NCBI GenBank assembly: GCA_037349315.1 | Contig: JBAIAC010000051.1 | Coordinates: forward strand, 22,976,001 to 23,040,000 | Source of the DNA: Chelydra serpentina | Lineage: Eukaryota; Chordata; Testudines; Chelydridae | Direction of reading: 5' to 3' | Length of the DNA: 64,000 nt | Part shown: in pieces, positions 1-10,277 of the stretch | Numbering within the stretch: the first letter of the stretch is position 1 | Layout: the number at the start of each line of letters is the position of its first letter | Translations under genes and position numbers: made by a program | The notes under the pieces: generated by a model | The model's database searches: none | What the model saw: the letters and a program-made list of their open reading frames with translations, nothing else | Told to the model about the DNA's origin: nothing

Positions 1-1521
1 TTAGCTCATGGCTGCTGCATCGTGCCATGAAGGCTGAAAAGTGCTCTCTTGTGAAGGCACTAAGCAGAAGAATACAAAAGTGAATTATGAATGTGTTTGT
101 GAATGCAAGAGCTGAGTTCAGTTTACTGTTACTTGTGGGGTAAGGTTATTCATTGTTTGAAAATATTTAAAAGGCTGTTGGGTGGACAGGAAAATGTTCA
201 CAAGTCCCAGAAGTTTCACGGACTTAGCACAGTTGATTCATCTGAAAATTCATAGCTATTATTTGCTACACATGATGCTGTTCCCCTGCTTGAAAAAATC
301 TCAGTCATCCAATCATGGAGCAGAAAATCTACCATGTGACTTGGGTGGTCACTCACACACCATAAAATGGAAATAGTCAAATTGAACATGGGCTGAAATG
401 TGTTTGCACAGAAACTATTCACCAAATAATAGATACTTTTTGCAAAAATCAAGATCCATTTGCCAGTAAAAAAAGGGGTTAATTTGCACCACATTTTCCC
501 AGTGAATAATCCAATCAATCAGGTCTAGCTGCTGTTGAATTTTCACAATTGATGCCTGATGCTGGGGAAATGTCGGATTCACAGTCCTAGGGACAGAAGT
601 GCCTGATTTAGCCACAGCTCAGAATGAGCTTCCTCCGATTGCCCTCCACTGTGCCTCAAACCTGACCTACAAGGTCCACCTGTAGGGTGACAGCGTACTT
701 TAGTTTCCCTTTGCCTAGTCAGTCTAAAGATTGCCAGCCAGGGGGCCAAACCGTACCAACTGTGAGGCTGGTTTCTGTGATGTGGACATCAGTCCAATAA
801 GAATTGGACCAAGCATACCAAAGACACCAAACATTCCCAATGGGAGGGAACAACTTGCTTAATCCCAGCCTAGGCTGCCTCTGTGTCCCCCTTTCATTAC
901 CAGCTTTCTGAGCCATGAGCCATCCAGCCCCCATAGCTGTCAGCAGCAGGCTTTTCTGTGCTGTGCCTCACTGAATGAATCCAGACTCCTTCCACCCCTT
1001 GCACCGACAGAGAGACAACAACTCTTTGCAATAATTGATAGACACAATTCACAGCAATTAGTATTTCAGCAGCAGGCAGTTAACCCTCAGGGCAAAGTGT
1101 GATTGTCTCTATTTAGTTTCCCTTGCATGGCCATGAATTCAGAGTAAGCATTTTAGCAGTGTTCTCTCTCTCTTCCCCCTGAGCACAACCCTCACAACCC
1201 ACAGTCTGCTCTGCTCATCAGGTATGAGGAGATGCTCCAAGGATCTCTCTGCAGCATCAGCAGCCACCCCATCAAAAGCCCTGCCTTGCTGGAAAATTCC
1301 CCACTGCAGTTATATAGCCTTGTATAGGAGGGACCTGTGGGTCTGGATCCTCTTGTATTTTTCCTGACTGCTCTGTAGAATAGAGACAGGACATAAGCAC
1401 TAGGTGCTAATCTGAGATGCCTTCACAGCCCCAGCCTCTTTGTCTGCAACATTCAAGTTTGATATTCAGAAAAACAATTATATTTGTTCTTTACGAGCCC
1501 AGTGAATGGCACTGGTAGCAC
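1..1521. other. Unassigned non-coding sequence
   Basis: I see no exon, RNA gene or clear transposon end here. The only suggestion of repeat content is about 270-420, where short blocks (a CAGTCATCC-type run, then CCATGTGACTT) resemble segments at 30105-30140 and 41020-41060, so it may be an old copy of the same dispersed repeat. Open frames in the interval are short and low in information. Confidence 0.5.
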
Positions 1522-1785
1522 CAGGGGCGGCGCCAGCTTTTTTGCCGCCCTAGGCAGCGGCGGAGGGAGAGGCTGCTGCCGAAATGCTGCCGAGATCCCC
1601 GGCAGCCGAAGAAGCTGCCGCCACCGGGGTCCTCGGTGGCACTTCGGTGGCAGCTTCTTCAGCCGCCAGGGATCTCGGTGGCAGCTTCTCCCGCCGGCGG
1701 CCGCCGAGGAACCTGAAACACCGCCCCCCAAATCCTGGCGCCCTAGGCGACTGCGTAGGGTCGCCTAATGGTAGTGCCGGCCCTG
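1522..1785 (+). mobile_element. Non-autonomous hAT element, CAGGGCCGGC family
   Basis: The element is flanked by a perfect 8-bp duplication GGTAGCAC (1514-1521 and 1786-1793), the hAT hallmark. It starts CAGGGGCGGCGCC and ends GTGCCGGCCCTG. The interior is GC-rich and contains repeated GGTGGCACTTCGGTGGC-like units. Its 3' 60 bp (GGCGCCCTAGGCGACTGC and following) matches the 3' end of the copy at 51925-52467. At 264 bp it is far too short for a transposase, so it must have been moved by one supplied elsewhere. The several overlapping frames inside are compositional artefacts. Confidence 0.9.
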
Positions 1786-1935
1786 GGTAGCACATGCTCA
1801 CAATGGGGGAAGACAGCAGCTGGGTAGATATAATTATGTTACTAACTTAGGCACACATACAACCGAGGGCTTTTCATTCACAAAAGCACAGCCACAGGCT
1901 GCAGACCTCTTCAGCTATGCCCTGGACTTGGGCCA

Positions 1936-2758
1936 TGAAGGGCCAGAAATCAATAATCAGACAGGCCCAAAGTCCAGAGTTTGGTCAAAGACTGAGGCTC
2001 AGACATGTGAACAGGACAAATATGAGGTCATCTTGTTTTTTCTTTAGGATGATTAGCAGAAACCCAGGTGCGAGCAAATAATTGGGGCATTTATCTTCAA
2101 CTGCGAATAGACCACATGGCTGTGTGAGGCCCAGCCTTTGAAAACCTAGGGGCACTTCTCCTCAAGGGAAGATAATGATGTTTTTCTCGCATGAGAATCC
2201 TGGGTACAAGATAGTCCAAGGCCAGGCACAAGATAATGAGGCCCTTCCTATTACTCCCTCCACAGATGTCAGTGTGGTTCTCAAACACAAAACAACTTTA
2301 TAACTTTATGCCACATGTCTTTTAATGCTCTTTTGTTCTATTTCCGGATATATATACCTAATGGACATCAAGGAAGCTGCTCCATTCCTATGGATCCCAA
2401 ATCAGGATTCAACATATCTACATATTTTTATAATTAACTAACACACTTAAATTCTTATATAGATTGTTTAAAGGAAACACCTGTTTACTAATCACATATG
2501 TTAACCTGAAACTATGGGCGGAGACAGTAACCTCTTGACCATTGGCTTCTGTGTTATCTTGTCTTGCTGGTTGAGCCTATCCGGGGCTCAGAACTGCCCC
2601 TGATTTCTTCCCTCTGCCCATGGTAAAATTCAATATAACCTGCTGTAATTAAATGATTGACAGTGTCTCTAAGCCACGAGCTAAGTGACACTCCGCCAGC
2701 GCTGAGCGTAATAAACCCACATGCTTGATTCTACACGGTGTCCATTTTCCTTCCTTCA
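1936..2758 (+). mobile_element. Probable solo LTR (ERV-like)
   Basis: An 823-bp block begins TGAAGG and ends CCTTCA, giving TG...CA ends inside a 6-bp inverted repeat. It is flanked by a 5-bp duplication GGCCA (1931-1935 and 2759-2763). AATAAA occurs at 2710-2715, about 45 bp before the 3' end, as expected for R/U5 of a plus-strand LTR. No gag, pol or env sequence lies next to it, so recombination between two LTRs probably left this copy. The ends were found by inspection and the duplication is short, so the boundaries are less certain than those of the LTR at 28374. Confidence 0.55.
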
Positions 2759-2763
2759 GGCCA

Positions 2764-3089
2764 GTATGCAGGGCTGCCGACACGTGAAGCGGAAGGTTTC
2801 AAGAAGATTTAAGAGCCCCCACGAAGACTCTTGTACTTACTACTGCAGGGGTTCTAACCTCCCCCCAGCATTCCCCTGGGCATTAGAAATATAGCAAAGA
2901 CTCCTAAGAGAATTATAGCTACTGCAGAGATGAACGAAAGCCACAGGTAATCCTGCAGGGGGTAAGCACTTCAGGGGGATCAAAAATACCACAGGGGTGC
3001 CTACAGAATACCCCACAGCCATAGGAACACCTAAAGAGATCATTAAACGCCACTGCTGCAAAATTATGGTATGTGCAATTGGAAAGGAA
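2764..3089. other. Unassigned spacer between LTR and MIR/CR1 nest
   Basis: There is no recognisable gene or transposon end. A C-rich run occurs near 2860. Short frames on the minus strand have no recognisable similarity to a protein family. Confidence 0.4.
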
Positions 3090-3154
3090 GAAGTGGGAAT
3101 CAAGACTTAGGTTCAATTCCCAATTCCTCCATACACTTCCTATGTGACCTTTGG
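3090..3154 (+). mobile_element. MIR SINE, 5' part (interrupted)
   Basis: The segment reads as the MIR core: a TTCAATTCCCAATTCCTCC-like block, then TATGTGACCTTTGG, which matches MIR 'tgtgaccttggg'. It stops exactly where CR1 coding sequence begins. The expected MIR continuation (AATCACTCAGCTCC, then CCCCATCTGTACAATGGGG) resumes at about 6068, nearly 3 kb downstream. The two pieces are best read as one MIR split by a later CR1 insertion. Confidence 0.6.
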
Positions 3155-3281
3155 AATGTCTACATGACATTCTGATTAAAACATCAGCACTATTCAATAT
3201 CAACAGATCACTCGTTAGCTGGAATAAGAACTGGCTAACTGACAGATCTCCAGAAGTCATTGTCAATGGAGAATCACCCCT

Positions 3282-3441
3282 ACACATTTATATCTGCCCC
3301 TGGACATTTCCACTGCTTGCCTCCGAAGGACTGGGTATTCACCCACGAAAGCTTATGCTCCAATATCTCTGTTTGTCTATAAGGTGCCACAGGACCCTTT
3401 GTCGCTTCTACAAATCCAGACTAACACGGCTACCCCTCTGA
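3282..3441 (+). mobile_element. Penelope-like element terminal fragment inside CR1
   Basis: About 160 bp matches, in reverse orientation, the terminal part of the Penelope copy at 12083-12240: a TATAAAT/GGGGCAGGTA block, CACCCACGAAAGCTTATGCT, GTCTATAAGGTGCCACAGGA, then CTTCTACAAATCCAGACTAA and GGCTACCCCTCTGA. It interrupts CR1 coding sequence between 'VNGES' and the following CR1 block. No clean target duplication could be assigned. Confidence 0.7.
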
Positions 3442-3480
3442 TCCTTGAATGAGGATGTTTCTAGTGGGGTTCCATAGGAT

Positions 3481-3603
3481 TAGGGTGACCAGATGTCCCA
3501 ATTTTATAGGGACAGTCCCGATTTTTGGGTCTTTTTCTTATATAGGCTCCTATTACCCCCCAGCCCCGTCCCGATTTTTCACATTTACTGTCTGGTCACC
3601 CTA
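3481..3603 (+). mobile_element. 123-bp hAT-type MITE (TAGGGTGACCAGA family)
   Basis: The terminal inverted repeats are TAGGGTGACCAGA at the left and TCTGGTCACCCTA at the right. They are flanked by a perfect 8-bp duplication CATAGGAT (3473-3480 and 3604-3611). A second copy with the same ends and length lies at 37215-37338. The insertion splits a CR1 frame at the 'GVP..GSVLGP' region, so it is younger than that CR1. Confidence 0.93.
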
Positions 3604-3963
3604 CATAGGATCGGTACTAGGTCTAATGCTATCAAAGATCTGGGAGTAAACATAAACATAAACATAAAGTTACTGCTGGAAAAATACACAGATGACACAA
3701 AGATTGACCCAGTGGTAAATAATGAGGAGGACCGGGCAGTGACACAGAGTGATCTGGATCGCTTTGTAAGCTGGGCCCATTCAAACAAAATGTGTTTTAA
3801 TACAGCCAAAGGCAAAGTTGTACATCTAGGAAAAAGGAATGCAGGCCATGTCTATAGAATAGGGGCCTGTATTTTGCAAAGCAGTGACTCTGCAAAGGAT
3901 TTAAGAATCACAGTGGACAAGCAACTCAGCATGAGCTCCCAGTGCAATGCTGTGGAAACATAG
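3604..3963 (+). pseudogene. CR1 ORF2 reverse transcriptase fragment
   Basis: The frame encodes a typical CR1 RT stretch: YTDDTKID at 3685-3708 (the catalytic aspartate pair of the Y/F-x-D-D box kept), then NNEEDRAVTQSDLDRF, NKMCFNTAKGKVVHLG and SSDSAKDLRITVDKQL, the usual block order after the YADD motif. It ends at a stop after 'SQCNAVET'. Only a fragment of the roughly 900-residue ORF2 remains, and the frame upstream is interrupted by a hAT insertion at 3603, so no protein can be made. Confidence 0.8.
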
Positions 3964-4278
3964 CTAATGTGATTCATGGATGTAAAAACAGGGGAGTAAT
4001 GAGGTTCAGGGAGGTGATTTTACCTCTGTATACAGCATTGGGGAGACTGATACTGAAATACTATGTACAGTTCTAGTAATCACATTTTTTAAAGGGTGTT
4101 GAAAAAATGGAGAGGGTGCAGAAAAGGAACACACAAATAATTTGATGGCTGGTGAAATTCCCTTAGTGTAAGAGACTTAAACAGCTTGATCTGTTTAATT
4201 TATCAAAAAGAAGATTGAGGTGTGACTTAATTACAGTATAGAAATACCTTCACGATCAGAAGATACCAAGTATTACAG

Positions 4279-5305
4279 CAGTGGTTCTCAACCTATTTAT
4301 CATTGTGGACCACATATGTGGCCCACAAAGTGTTACCTGGGCCATAGGTTGAGAACCACAGTGCCCCTACCTAAACCCCCCCACAAACCCCTATGCCCAG
4401 CACCCTCCTCCCAGAGACCCCTCCATAGAGTGGGGCCAGGAGCGGAGAGTTGGGTGCAGGGTGAGGGGCAGTGACCCCAACCCCGGACCCTGCTGCACGG
4501 GGCTGAGGGACAGCCAGGACCCCAACCCCAGACACCGCCTGCAGCCCGGAGCCTGCCTGCAATTGGCTGCCCGGCGGCAGCCCGCTGCGTGGAGCAGGCA
4601 GCAGCCCACAGCCCAGAGCCAGCAGCAGCCCACAGCTCGCCACGCAGAGCCATCAGCAGCTGGCAGCCCGGGGGCCACCGTGCGGCGCCATTGGCATCTG
4701 GCAGCTGCAACCTGGAGCCCTGCGGCTGCACAGTCCCTGTGTGGGGCCAGCCGGAGCCTGGAGCCTGCTATATGGAGCCAGCAGCCCTCTGTCTGACAGG
4801 GAAGCGGGGCCGGCTCTGGCTTTTTTGCCGCCCCAGGCAAAAAAGCCGCCGGCCACCCCGCTCCCCCAGCCGGGGCACTGGCGGGGAGCACGGCTCACCC
4901 ACGGCTCTGCTGCCCCGGCTGGGAGCGCAGCACAGCCACTCCCCGCTCTCCCGGCCGGGGCGCCGGCGGGGAGCACGGCTCACCTGCGGCCCTGGCTGGG
5001 AGCGCGGCACGGCCGCCCCCCTGCTGCCCCGGCTGGGGTGCTGGTGGGGTGTGCAGCACGGCTGCCCCCCCGCGCTCCCAGCCGGGGCGCCGGGAAGAGT
5101 GTTTTTTTGTTTAAAAAAAAAAAACACCCTCAGTGCCGCCCCCCTCCAGGTGCCGCCCCAAGCACATGCTTGGTCGGCTGGTGCCTGGAGCCGGCCCTGC
5201 AGGGAAGCCAGGAGCCCGTGGCCTTTATCACACAGCTGAGCTGGGCTGCAGCTGTGTGCTAATTGGGTCACATGCGGCACCACGGGCCTTGGTTGAGAAC
5301 TGCTG
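4279..5305 (+). mobile_element. 1-kb non-autonomous hAT element (CAGTGGTTCTCAACC)
   Basis: It begins CAGTGGTTCTCAACC and ends GGTTGAGAACTGCTG, inverted repeats of the CAGTGGTTCTCAACC type common among vertebrate hATs. The 8-bp duplications are TATTACAG (4271-4278) and TACTACAG (5306-5313), with one mismatch. The interior is very GC-rich and contains a second hAT at 4805-5199. Long overlapping frames on both strands reflect the GC-rich composition and show no transposase motifs. The element sits in the 3' part of the CR1 that starts at 3155. Confidence 0.9.
4805..5199 (+). mobile_element. Nested hAT, CAGGGCCGGC family
   Basis: Starts CGGGGCCGGCTCTGG and ends GGAGCCGGCCCTG. Perfect 8-bp duplication CAGGGAAG at 4797-4804 and 5200-5207. 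The last 50 bp (GCCGCCCCAAGCACATGC and following) closely match those of the 123-bp copy at 48039-48161. It sits inside the hAT at 4279-5305 and is therefore younger. The centre is a GC-rich series of CCCGGCYGGGGYGCYGG-like units. Confidence 0.92.
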
Positions 5306-5525
5306 TACTACAGGGATCTTTAATCTAGCTGAGAAAGGCAGAGCAAGAACCAATAACTGAAAGCTGAAGCCAAACATATTTAAATTAGAAATTAGCCCTC
5401 CCCCACCTTAAAAACAAAAAAATCAGGGTGATTGTCCATTGGCACAAACTATCCAGGACAGTGGTGGATTCTCCATCTCTTGATGCCTTCAAATTAAGAT
5501 CGATATCTTCCAGAAAGGCATCCAG

Positions 5526-5744
5526 AGAGACAAGTTGGGTGAGGTAATATCTTTTACTGGACGGATTTCTGTTGGTGAGAGACACAAGCTCTGGAGCACT
5601 TCCTCAGGCCTCAGTTGCTCAAAAGCTCATCCCTTTGACCAACAGAAGTTGCTCTAACAAAAGATATTACCTCACTCACCTGGGCTCTCTGATATCCTGG
5701 GACCAACACGGCTACAATAACACTGCAAACAATTTCTGGAACAT
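5526..5744 (+). mobile_element. Penelope-like terminal fragment with inverted arms
   Basis: The segment has inverted arms: GGTGAGGTAATATCTTTTAC at the left and AAAAGATATTACCTCACTCA at the right. It finishes with GGGACCAACACGGCTACAAT, which resembles the 'gactaacacggctacccc' end of the Penelope copies elsewhere in the window. I read it as the terminal-repeat part of a second Penelope family. The family assignment is by resemblance only. Confidence 0.5.
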
Positions 5745-5905
5745 AACGCAAGAACATAAGAATGGCCAGACTGGGTCAGACCAAAGGTCCATCTAGCCTA
5801 GTATCCTATCTTCCGACAGTGGCCAATGCCAGGTGCTCCACAGGGAATGAACATCAAGTGATCCATCTCCTGTTGCTCATTCCCAGCTTCTGGCACACAG
5901 AGGCT
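5745..5905 (-). mobile_element. CR1-type LINE 3' end fragment
   Basis: The block runs from AACATAAGAATGGCCAGACT through CAGACCAAAGGTCCATCTAG and CTTCCGACAGTGGCCAATGC to CATTCCCAGCTTCTGG. Copies of the same sequence occur at 44480-44600 (same strand) and at 17280-17548 and 35617-35857 (opposite strand). In sense orientation the family ends GTTCTTGTGTTCAT, and the 35617 copy is preceded by CR1-like ORF2 C-terminal coding sequence, so it is treated as a CR1 lineage 3' end. Confidence 0.65.
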
Positions 5906-6067
5906 ATGTGCTTTAGCCAAACACCCATTATGCTTTTGTGAAACACAAAACACAAGTTATTAGTCTCAGTACAAAGTTAACTGGGTGAAATGTAAAGGCC
6001 TGCAATGTACAGGAGATCAGACAAGATGGTCTAGTGGTTGGTCCCTTCTGGCCTTAAATGCTACAAA

Positions 6068-6195
6068 TCTATGAAAAAAATCACTCAGCTCCTGTGTGCT
6101 TCCATTCCCCATCTGTACAATGGGGATAATAGCACTGCCCTGCCTCCCAGGGGTGTTGTGAGGATAAACACATTGAAGATGGTGAGGTGCTCAGA
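6068..6195 (+). mobile_element. MIR SINE, 3' part
   Basis: AATCACTCAGCTCCTGTG, CCCCATCTGTACAATGGGGA and GTGTTGTGAGGATAAACACA match the MIR 3' half. It starts at the CR1 tail and continues the 5' MIR part that stops at 3154. Confidence 0.7.
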
Positions 6196-7769
6196 CATTA
6201 CAGTAAGGGGGGTACATGAGTAGCTAAGGCAGACCGACGGATGAATTGTCGCAATGCCATCCATAGCAAGTGTTCATGTGCCAAGATTACAAATAAAATT
6301 TTTAAAACCTGAGGAAATTTTCAGACAAAAACTTGAGCGAGACTAAAGTTGTAAAACATGGGTTAATTACTAACAAATCATCTTATTAGAACTTTATTGG
6401 CATTTAAAAATATACTTGGAAGTCCAGAGATTCTCAGTTAAGTGTTTGAAAAACCAAAGTGAATATCCAGAAGTTGAGTTAACTTCCCACAAACAATACT
6501 AACTCTGCCGCTTCCACTAATTCCTGCCCAAACTCTGCCCATATGCTTGGAACACCCTCGTCCTATACACCATATAATGTGCTACATTTCCCATGACCAC
6601 ATACCCCCCACTCTAATATTCCATACTGAATACACAAATCTCTGAACTACACTCATATTACAGAGGCGACACATAGCAAGCTCCAAACTCTCCTCTGTTT
6701 TACCCACCCTTTATCAGCCAGCTACTCCAGACAGAAATACCAACTACTCCAATCGTTCACATTTCAATACAGTGCAAAGGCCTGACCCAACCCTGTCCTA
6801 CATTTCCACTACAGTGAGAATATTGTGGTCTGCTCATATCTGCCCTTCTCTATACAGTTTTCAGGCAACCATCACTACCTTTCATTCCATGACAAGCAGC
6901 TGCATGGTTAAATCAGAAGTCAAGACAGGAGAATCAGTACAATATCAAATCCATTATGCCCATCATCTCTATATACAGAATACAAAGACCAGCCACATAG
7001 TCTTATCCATGGGAATCACAGACATAAATATTCACATACAGCCAGATTTCCACCTTGACCCTGTCCTCTGGCCAAGTAATGATCACAGGGTCCCCCAGTA
7101 TTCAACACAAACTTCATGAGCTATGATCATCCTTCCTGTACACAGCAGATACAAGGGAAATTCAAGAACAAGAGCAGATATTGCTTATAGACATGATGCT
7201 GTCACTGAACTGTGCTCATTGCAGTGGGGTATGTGCAGAGCTAAGGTTCTCGTGAATGTCCAGACATTCATACATTTGAGTTTATTTTTGTGCTTAAAAT
7301 CTCCACACTTTCCAAACATTTATTTTAAATAACTACATACTCTAATAAGGGTTTCCCTCCCCTTTCCTCCATGCCCCCGCCCCAGAGCAGTTGATCTGTC
7401 TTTACAATCTCAATTCTCTCCTAATCAAACTCTTTTTGTCTGGGAATAATAAATTATGTCTTCAACAGATTGACTTCTAAACAATATCGCCAGATTATAA
7501 TATACTCCAACAGCTGTCTTTAGCCTCGTCTGTTCTGAATCTATTAGCAATGCAGCGCAAGGATGGAAAGCCCACTGCTTGAGATATTCCAAACTAGAGC
7601 ATGCAATGCACTGGTTGCATATGCAGTAGGGAATAACTGTGCATTGGGCAAAAGGCATGGACACAATAAATTAGCAGGTTTGTTCCACACACAGCAGGGC
7701 ACAAATGGGAGTGGCGGGGAGGGTTAACAAGGGCAATGCTCCTTCCTTTCTGCCTTTTCCCTTTATTAA
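6196..7769. other. Unassigned non-coding sequence
   Basis: No transposon ends or exons recognised. The interval is A/T- and C-rich and contains TTATTAGAACTTTATTGGCA near 6382 and AATAAATTAGC near 7665, which could be degenerate polyadenylation motifs, but no LTR boundary was found. The 115-residue frame at 6772 lacks any recognisable motif. Confidence 0.4.
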
Positions 7770-8250
7770 GGGCCAGATCATGCCACCTTTGCTCAAGGAG
7801 AATAGCATCTTACTCCATGCACTGCACATTTAAATCAGTGCAGCTGATCTAGGAGAAAGGTGCTACTTGATATGAATAAGGGTGGCAGGATCAGGGCCGG
7901 TGCTCCCACTAGGAGACCCTAGGCGGTCGCCTAGGGTGCCAGGATTTGGGGGGCGGCAGGTGGCTGCCTCCCGGCTCCATGGCTGAGCATGGAGCCAGGA
8001 GCCGGGGGGGCGGCTCGCCGCAGGTGACTCCTGCCTCCCGGCTCCGTGGCTGAGCTGGGAGCCAGAGGGGGCGGCTGGCTGCGGCTGCCTCCTGCCTCCG
8101 CAGCTGAGCCGGGAGCTGGGGGATACCGTGGGCGGGGGGGAGGCTGCCGCAGGGGGGCAGCATTAGCTGGGGGGGGTGCAGAGCTGGTGCAAGGAAGTTT
8201 CGCCTAGGGCGTGAAACTTCCTTGCACTGGCCCTGGGCAGGATCTGACCC
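7770..8250 (+). mobile_element. PIF-Harbinger-type MITE, split by a hAT
   Basis: The 18-bp terminal inverted repeats agree at 16 positions: GGGCCAGATCATGCCACC at the left and GGTGGCAGGATCTGACCC at the right. They are flanked by TAA (7767-7769 and 8251-8253), the TWA-type duplication of PIF-Harbinger elements. Without the hAT at 7892-8235 the MITE is about 130 bp. The superfamily call rests on the 3-bp duplication. Confidence 0.8.
7892..8235 (-). mobile_element. hAT MITE of the hairpin-ended CAGGGCCGG family
   Basis: Perfect 8-bp duplication GGCAGGAT at 7884-7891 and 8236-8243. Ends CAGGGCCGGTGC and GCACTGGCCCTG. Near one end it carries ACCCTAGGCGGTCGCCTAGG, part of a 10-bp-arm palindrome. 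Near the other it has GTGCAAGGAAGTTTC (8187-8201) facing GAAACTTCCTTGCAC (8213-8227). Both features occur in reversed order in the copy at 51925-52467, so this copy lies in the opposite orientation. The interior is G-rich, with no coding potential. Confidence 0.93.
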
Positions 8251-8253
8251 TAA

Positions 8254-8961
8254 ACTAACAGTTTTGTTTTAAGATGGGGAACCAAATGAGGCTAGACAAC
8301 CGGGCTGCTCTAGCACATGCTGATGATCAGTTAGAGCCCCCAGACAGCCCAAGAACAGAAGAGATTTAAAGGTGACAAAGCTCAGGACAGCACAACAGAG
8401 GATCAGGGCCCCTGTGAGGTGACACTAGGCAGCACAGGCTGTGTTAGGCAAGCTAGCCTAACCTCACGCAACCCCTTGTTTGGCAAGGCATTGGACTGAC
8501 TGGCCACCGAGGGCATGACAGCTCCCCCACCCCGGCACACACAATCTCTTGCTGTGGCACGGTCTGCATTATGTCACATGCAAGAGAGGCTGTCATCACT
8601 GGGAAGCCGTAATTGCACGATGATATGGTTCCATTTCAGAGCCTGTTCCCCGCACAATGAGAGGCTGATGGAGCAGCACAATGCTCTTGGCTCAAATGTG
8701 TCACTCAGACTCCATCTTATTGCCACTGCCCCGCTCTGATCTTTCCCTTTTCACGGCTCCTGTTTACAGCTATTCAGCCACTCACCCTCCCCCACACGCC
8801 ACTCTTCTCTGAGCTCTCTGTCATGGATCCTGCAGATAACTGGTCTTCATTGTCTACTCTCCTGTCTTTTCCTGGCAATGGATTTTAGACACTCGCCCAC
8901 CTCCTATCCCCAGACCTACCAACTCTGACTGCTTCCCTGGCCAATGAGTCCTTGTCCCCAT
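8254..8961. other. Unassigned non-coding sequence
   Basis: Apart from pyrimidine-rich patches around 8720-8870 I see no structure, coding signal or transposon boundary here. Confidence 0.4.
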
Positions 8962-8964
8962 TAA

Positions 8965-9227
8965 GGGTATGTCTACACAGCAATTAGACAGGTGCCAGCT
9001 GACGTGGGCTCATGGGGCTCAGGCTGTGGGGCTGTTTAATTGCTGGGTAGACCTCCAGGCTTGGGCTGGAGCCCAGGCTGTAGGACCCTGAGAGGTGGGA
9101 GGGTCCCAGAGCTCAGGTTGCAGCCCAAGCCTGGAAGTCTGCACTGCAATGAAACAGCCTGAGCCTCGCGAGCCTGTCAGCTGGCGCGGGCCAGCCATGG
9201 GTTTGTTTCTGCAGTGTAGACAGACCC
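8965..9227 (+). mobile_element. PIF-Harbinger-type MITE (GGGTATGTCTACAC family)
   Basis: Ends GGGTATGTCTACAC and GTGTAGACAGACCC form an inverted repeat, flanked by TAA at 8962-8964 and 9228-9230. The interior includes GGGGCTCAGGCTGTGGGG and GCTTGGGCTGGAGCCC. Related copies with the same type of ends lie at 21050-21359 and 62113-62732. The 176-residue frame covering it is not a gene. Confidence 0.85.
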
Positions 9228-9349
9228 TAAGAGGCTCCGGTGCAAGGTCACCCACCTGGCTGCTGATCGTGCCCCAGGAAATCCCCTTCCATGCTCCTGA
9301 CTGCGATTTTGGAAGAACACTTGGCATTGCAGTAGCGTTTCTGTGCTCG

Positions 9350-9555
9350 ATGCATTGTACGGACATTAATTTCCCCTCACAACAGCCCGTGAGCTGCATT
9401 GGTGGGTGGCATTATCCCTATGTGACAAAAAGAGAAGGTGACTTGCCTGCGGGCATACAGGGAGTCAGCAGCAGAGCCAGGATTAGAACTTGGGACCTCC
9501 CACCTCTGTGCTCAGTCCAGAGAAGACTGCATTCCTGCCAAGCAGAAACAGCCCC
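9350..9555 (-). mobile_element. MIR SINE
   Basis: Reads as antisense MIR: AATTTCCCCTCACAACAGCC, GAAGGTGACTTGCCTGCGGG, then CAGAGCCAGGATTAGAACTT and GGGACCTCCC. This corresponds to the MIR 'gtgacttgcccaaggtcac' and 'gccgggattcgaacccag' blocks. Confidence 0.75.
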
Positions 9556-10097
9556 CAGGGAAGCCATAAGGCTCACGGAAATCTGGGATGGGACATGGCG
9601 GGGGTGTTTAGCCAGTTCTGCATAGCTCAATAGCCAGAGGGGAGGCGCTCAGTAAAGCTGCCGTTTTAAAGGGCCCCAGTGGCCTGGGGTCAACCCTGGG
9701 TGCCTCAGATGTGTTGGTAAAAGCTCAGCAAGATGTGACTGGCTGAGACCAAGAGACTGAGCTACTAGTTCTAGTGAGGGAGATGCAGGGTCCAGAGGAG
9801 GCTCTTGTACTCACTCTCCCTGTGCCTCATGGAAGTGACACCCTCTGGCTCAGTGGGAAGGTTGAGGGGAGACCCCTGGCCCTCATTTCTCCTGCTGGCT
9901 AGCACATAGAAGAAGCGTTTGCTCTCTTAGGAGGCCTGGAAGTGCACCTGTTGTTCCTTCTTACTGCAGGACCAATAACATCTTCATAGCCTATGAAAGG
10001 AGAAAGGCGACGGGCCCTGGAATGAAGGAGCGAGGAGGGCTTGATACCACCTCTGATGTCCTTGGGAGGCCATAGCAGGTTTACTAGCTTAGACAAT
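9556..10097. other. Unassigned non-coding sequence
   Basis: No feature recognised between the MIR and the SINE. Frames present are short. Confidence 0.4.
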
Positions 10098-10277
10098 CAT
10101 AGAATATCAGAGTTGGAATGGACCTTAGGAGGTCATCTAGTCTAACCCCCTGCTCAAAGCAGGACCAATCCCCAATTTTTGCCCCAGATCACCCTAAATG
10201 GCCCCCTCAAGGACTGAACTCACAACCCTGGGTTTAGCAGGCCAATGCTCAAACCACTGAGCTATCCCTCCCCGCCC
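10098..10277 (-). mobile_element. tRNA-derived turtle SINE (Cry type) with CR1-like tail
   Basis: On the minus strand it starts with a tRNA-like head: GGGAGGGATAGCTCAGTGGT (A box) and GTTGTGAGTTCAGTCC (B box). A central GGCAAAAATTGGGGATTGGT follows, then a CR1-like 3' end with GACCTCCTAAGGTCCATTCC and the terminal ATTCTATGATT. This is the Cry-type SINE of turtles, presumably mobilised by CR1 through the shared 3' end. A second copy lies at 63036-63216. Confidence 0.9.

Larger units (their letters stand above)
3155..6067 (+). mobile_element. CR1 LINE, 5'-truncated, split by five later insertions
   Basis: Segments of one CR1 can be followed in order on the plus strand: RT palm sequence (3155-3281, 'NWLTDRSPEVIVNGES'), then 3442-3480, 3604-4270, 5314-5525 (ORF2 C-terminus), and a 3' UTR at about 5906-6067 ending GGCCTTAAATGC...AAATCTATG, the CR1 tail. 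Gaps between segments correspond to a Penelope fragment, a 123-bp hAT, a 1027-bp hAT and a Penelope/CR1 composite. When the inserts are left out the order is collinear with known CR1 organisation. The copy has many stops and is dead. Confidence 0.8.

Noticed and set aside
4391..5283. Several long overlapping frames (166-216 residues) on both strands
   Set aside because: They lie in two nested GC-rich hAT elements, overlap in many frames, are proline/alanine/glycine-rich and show no domain or splice context.
9095..9625. 176-residue plus-strand frame
   Set aside because: It spans a Harbinger-type MITE and an antisense MIR.
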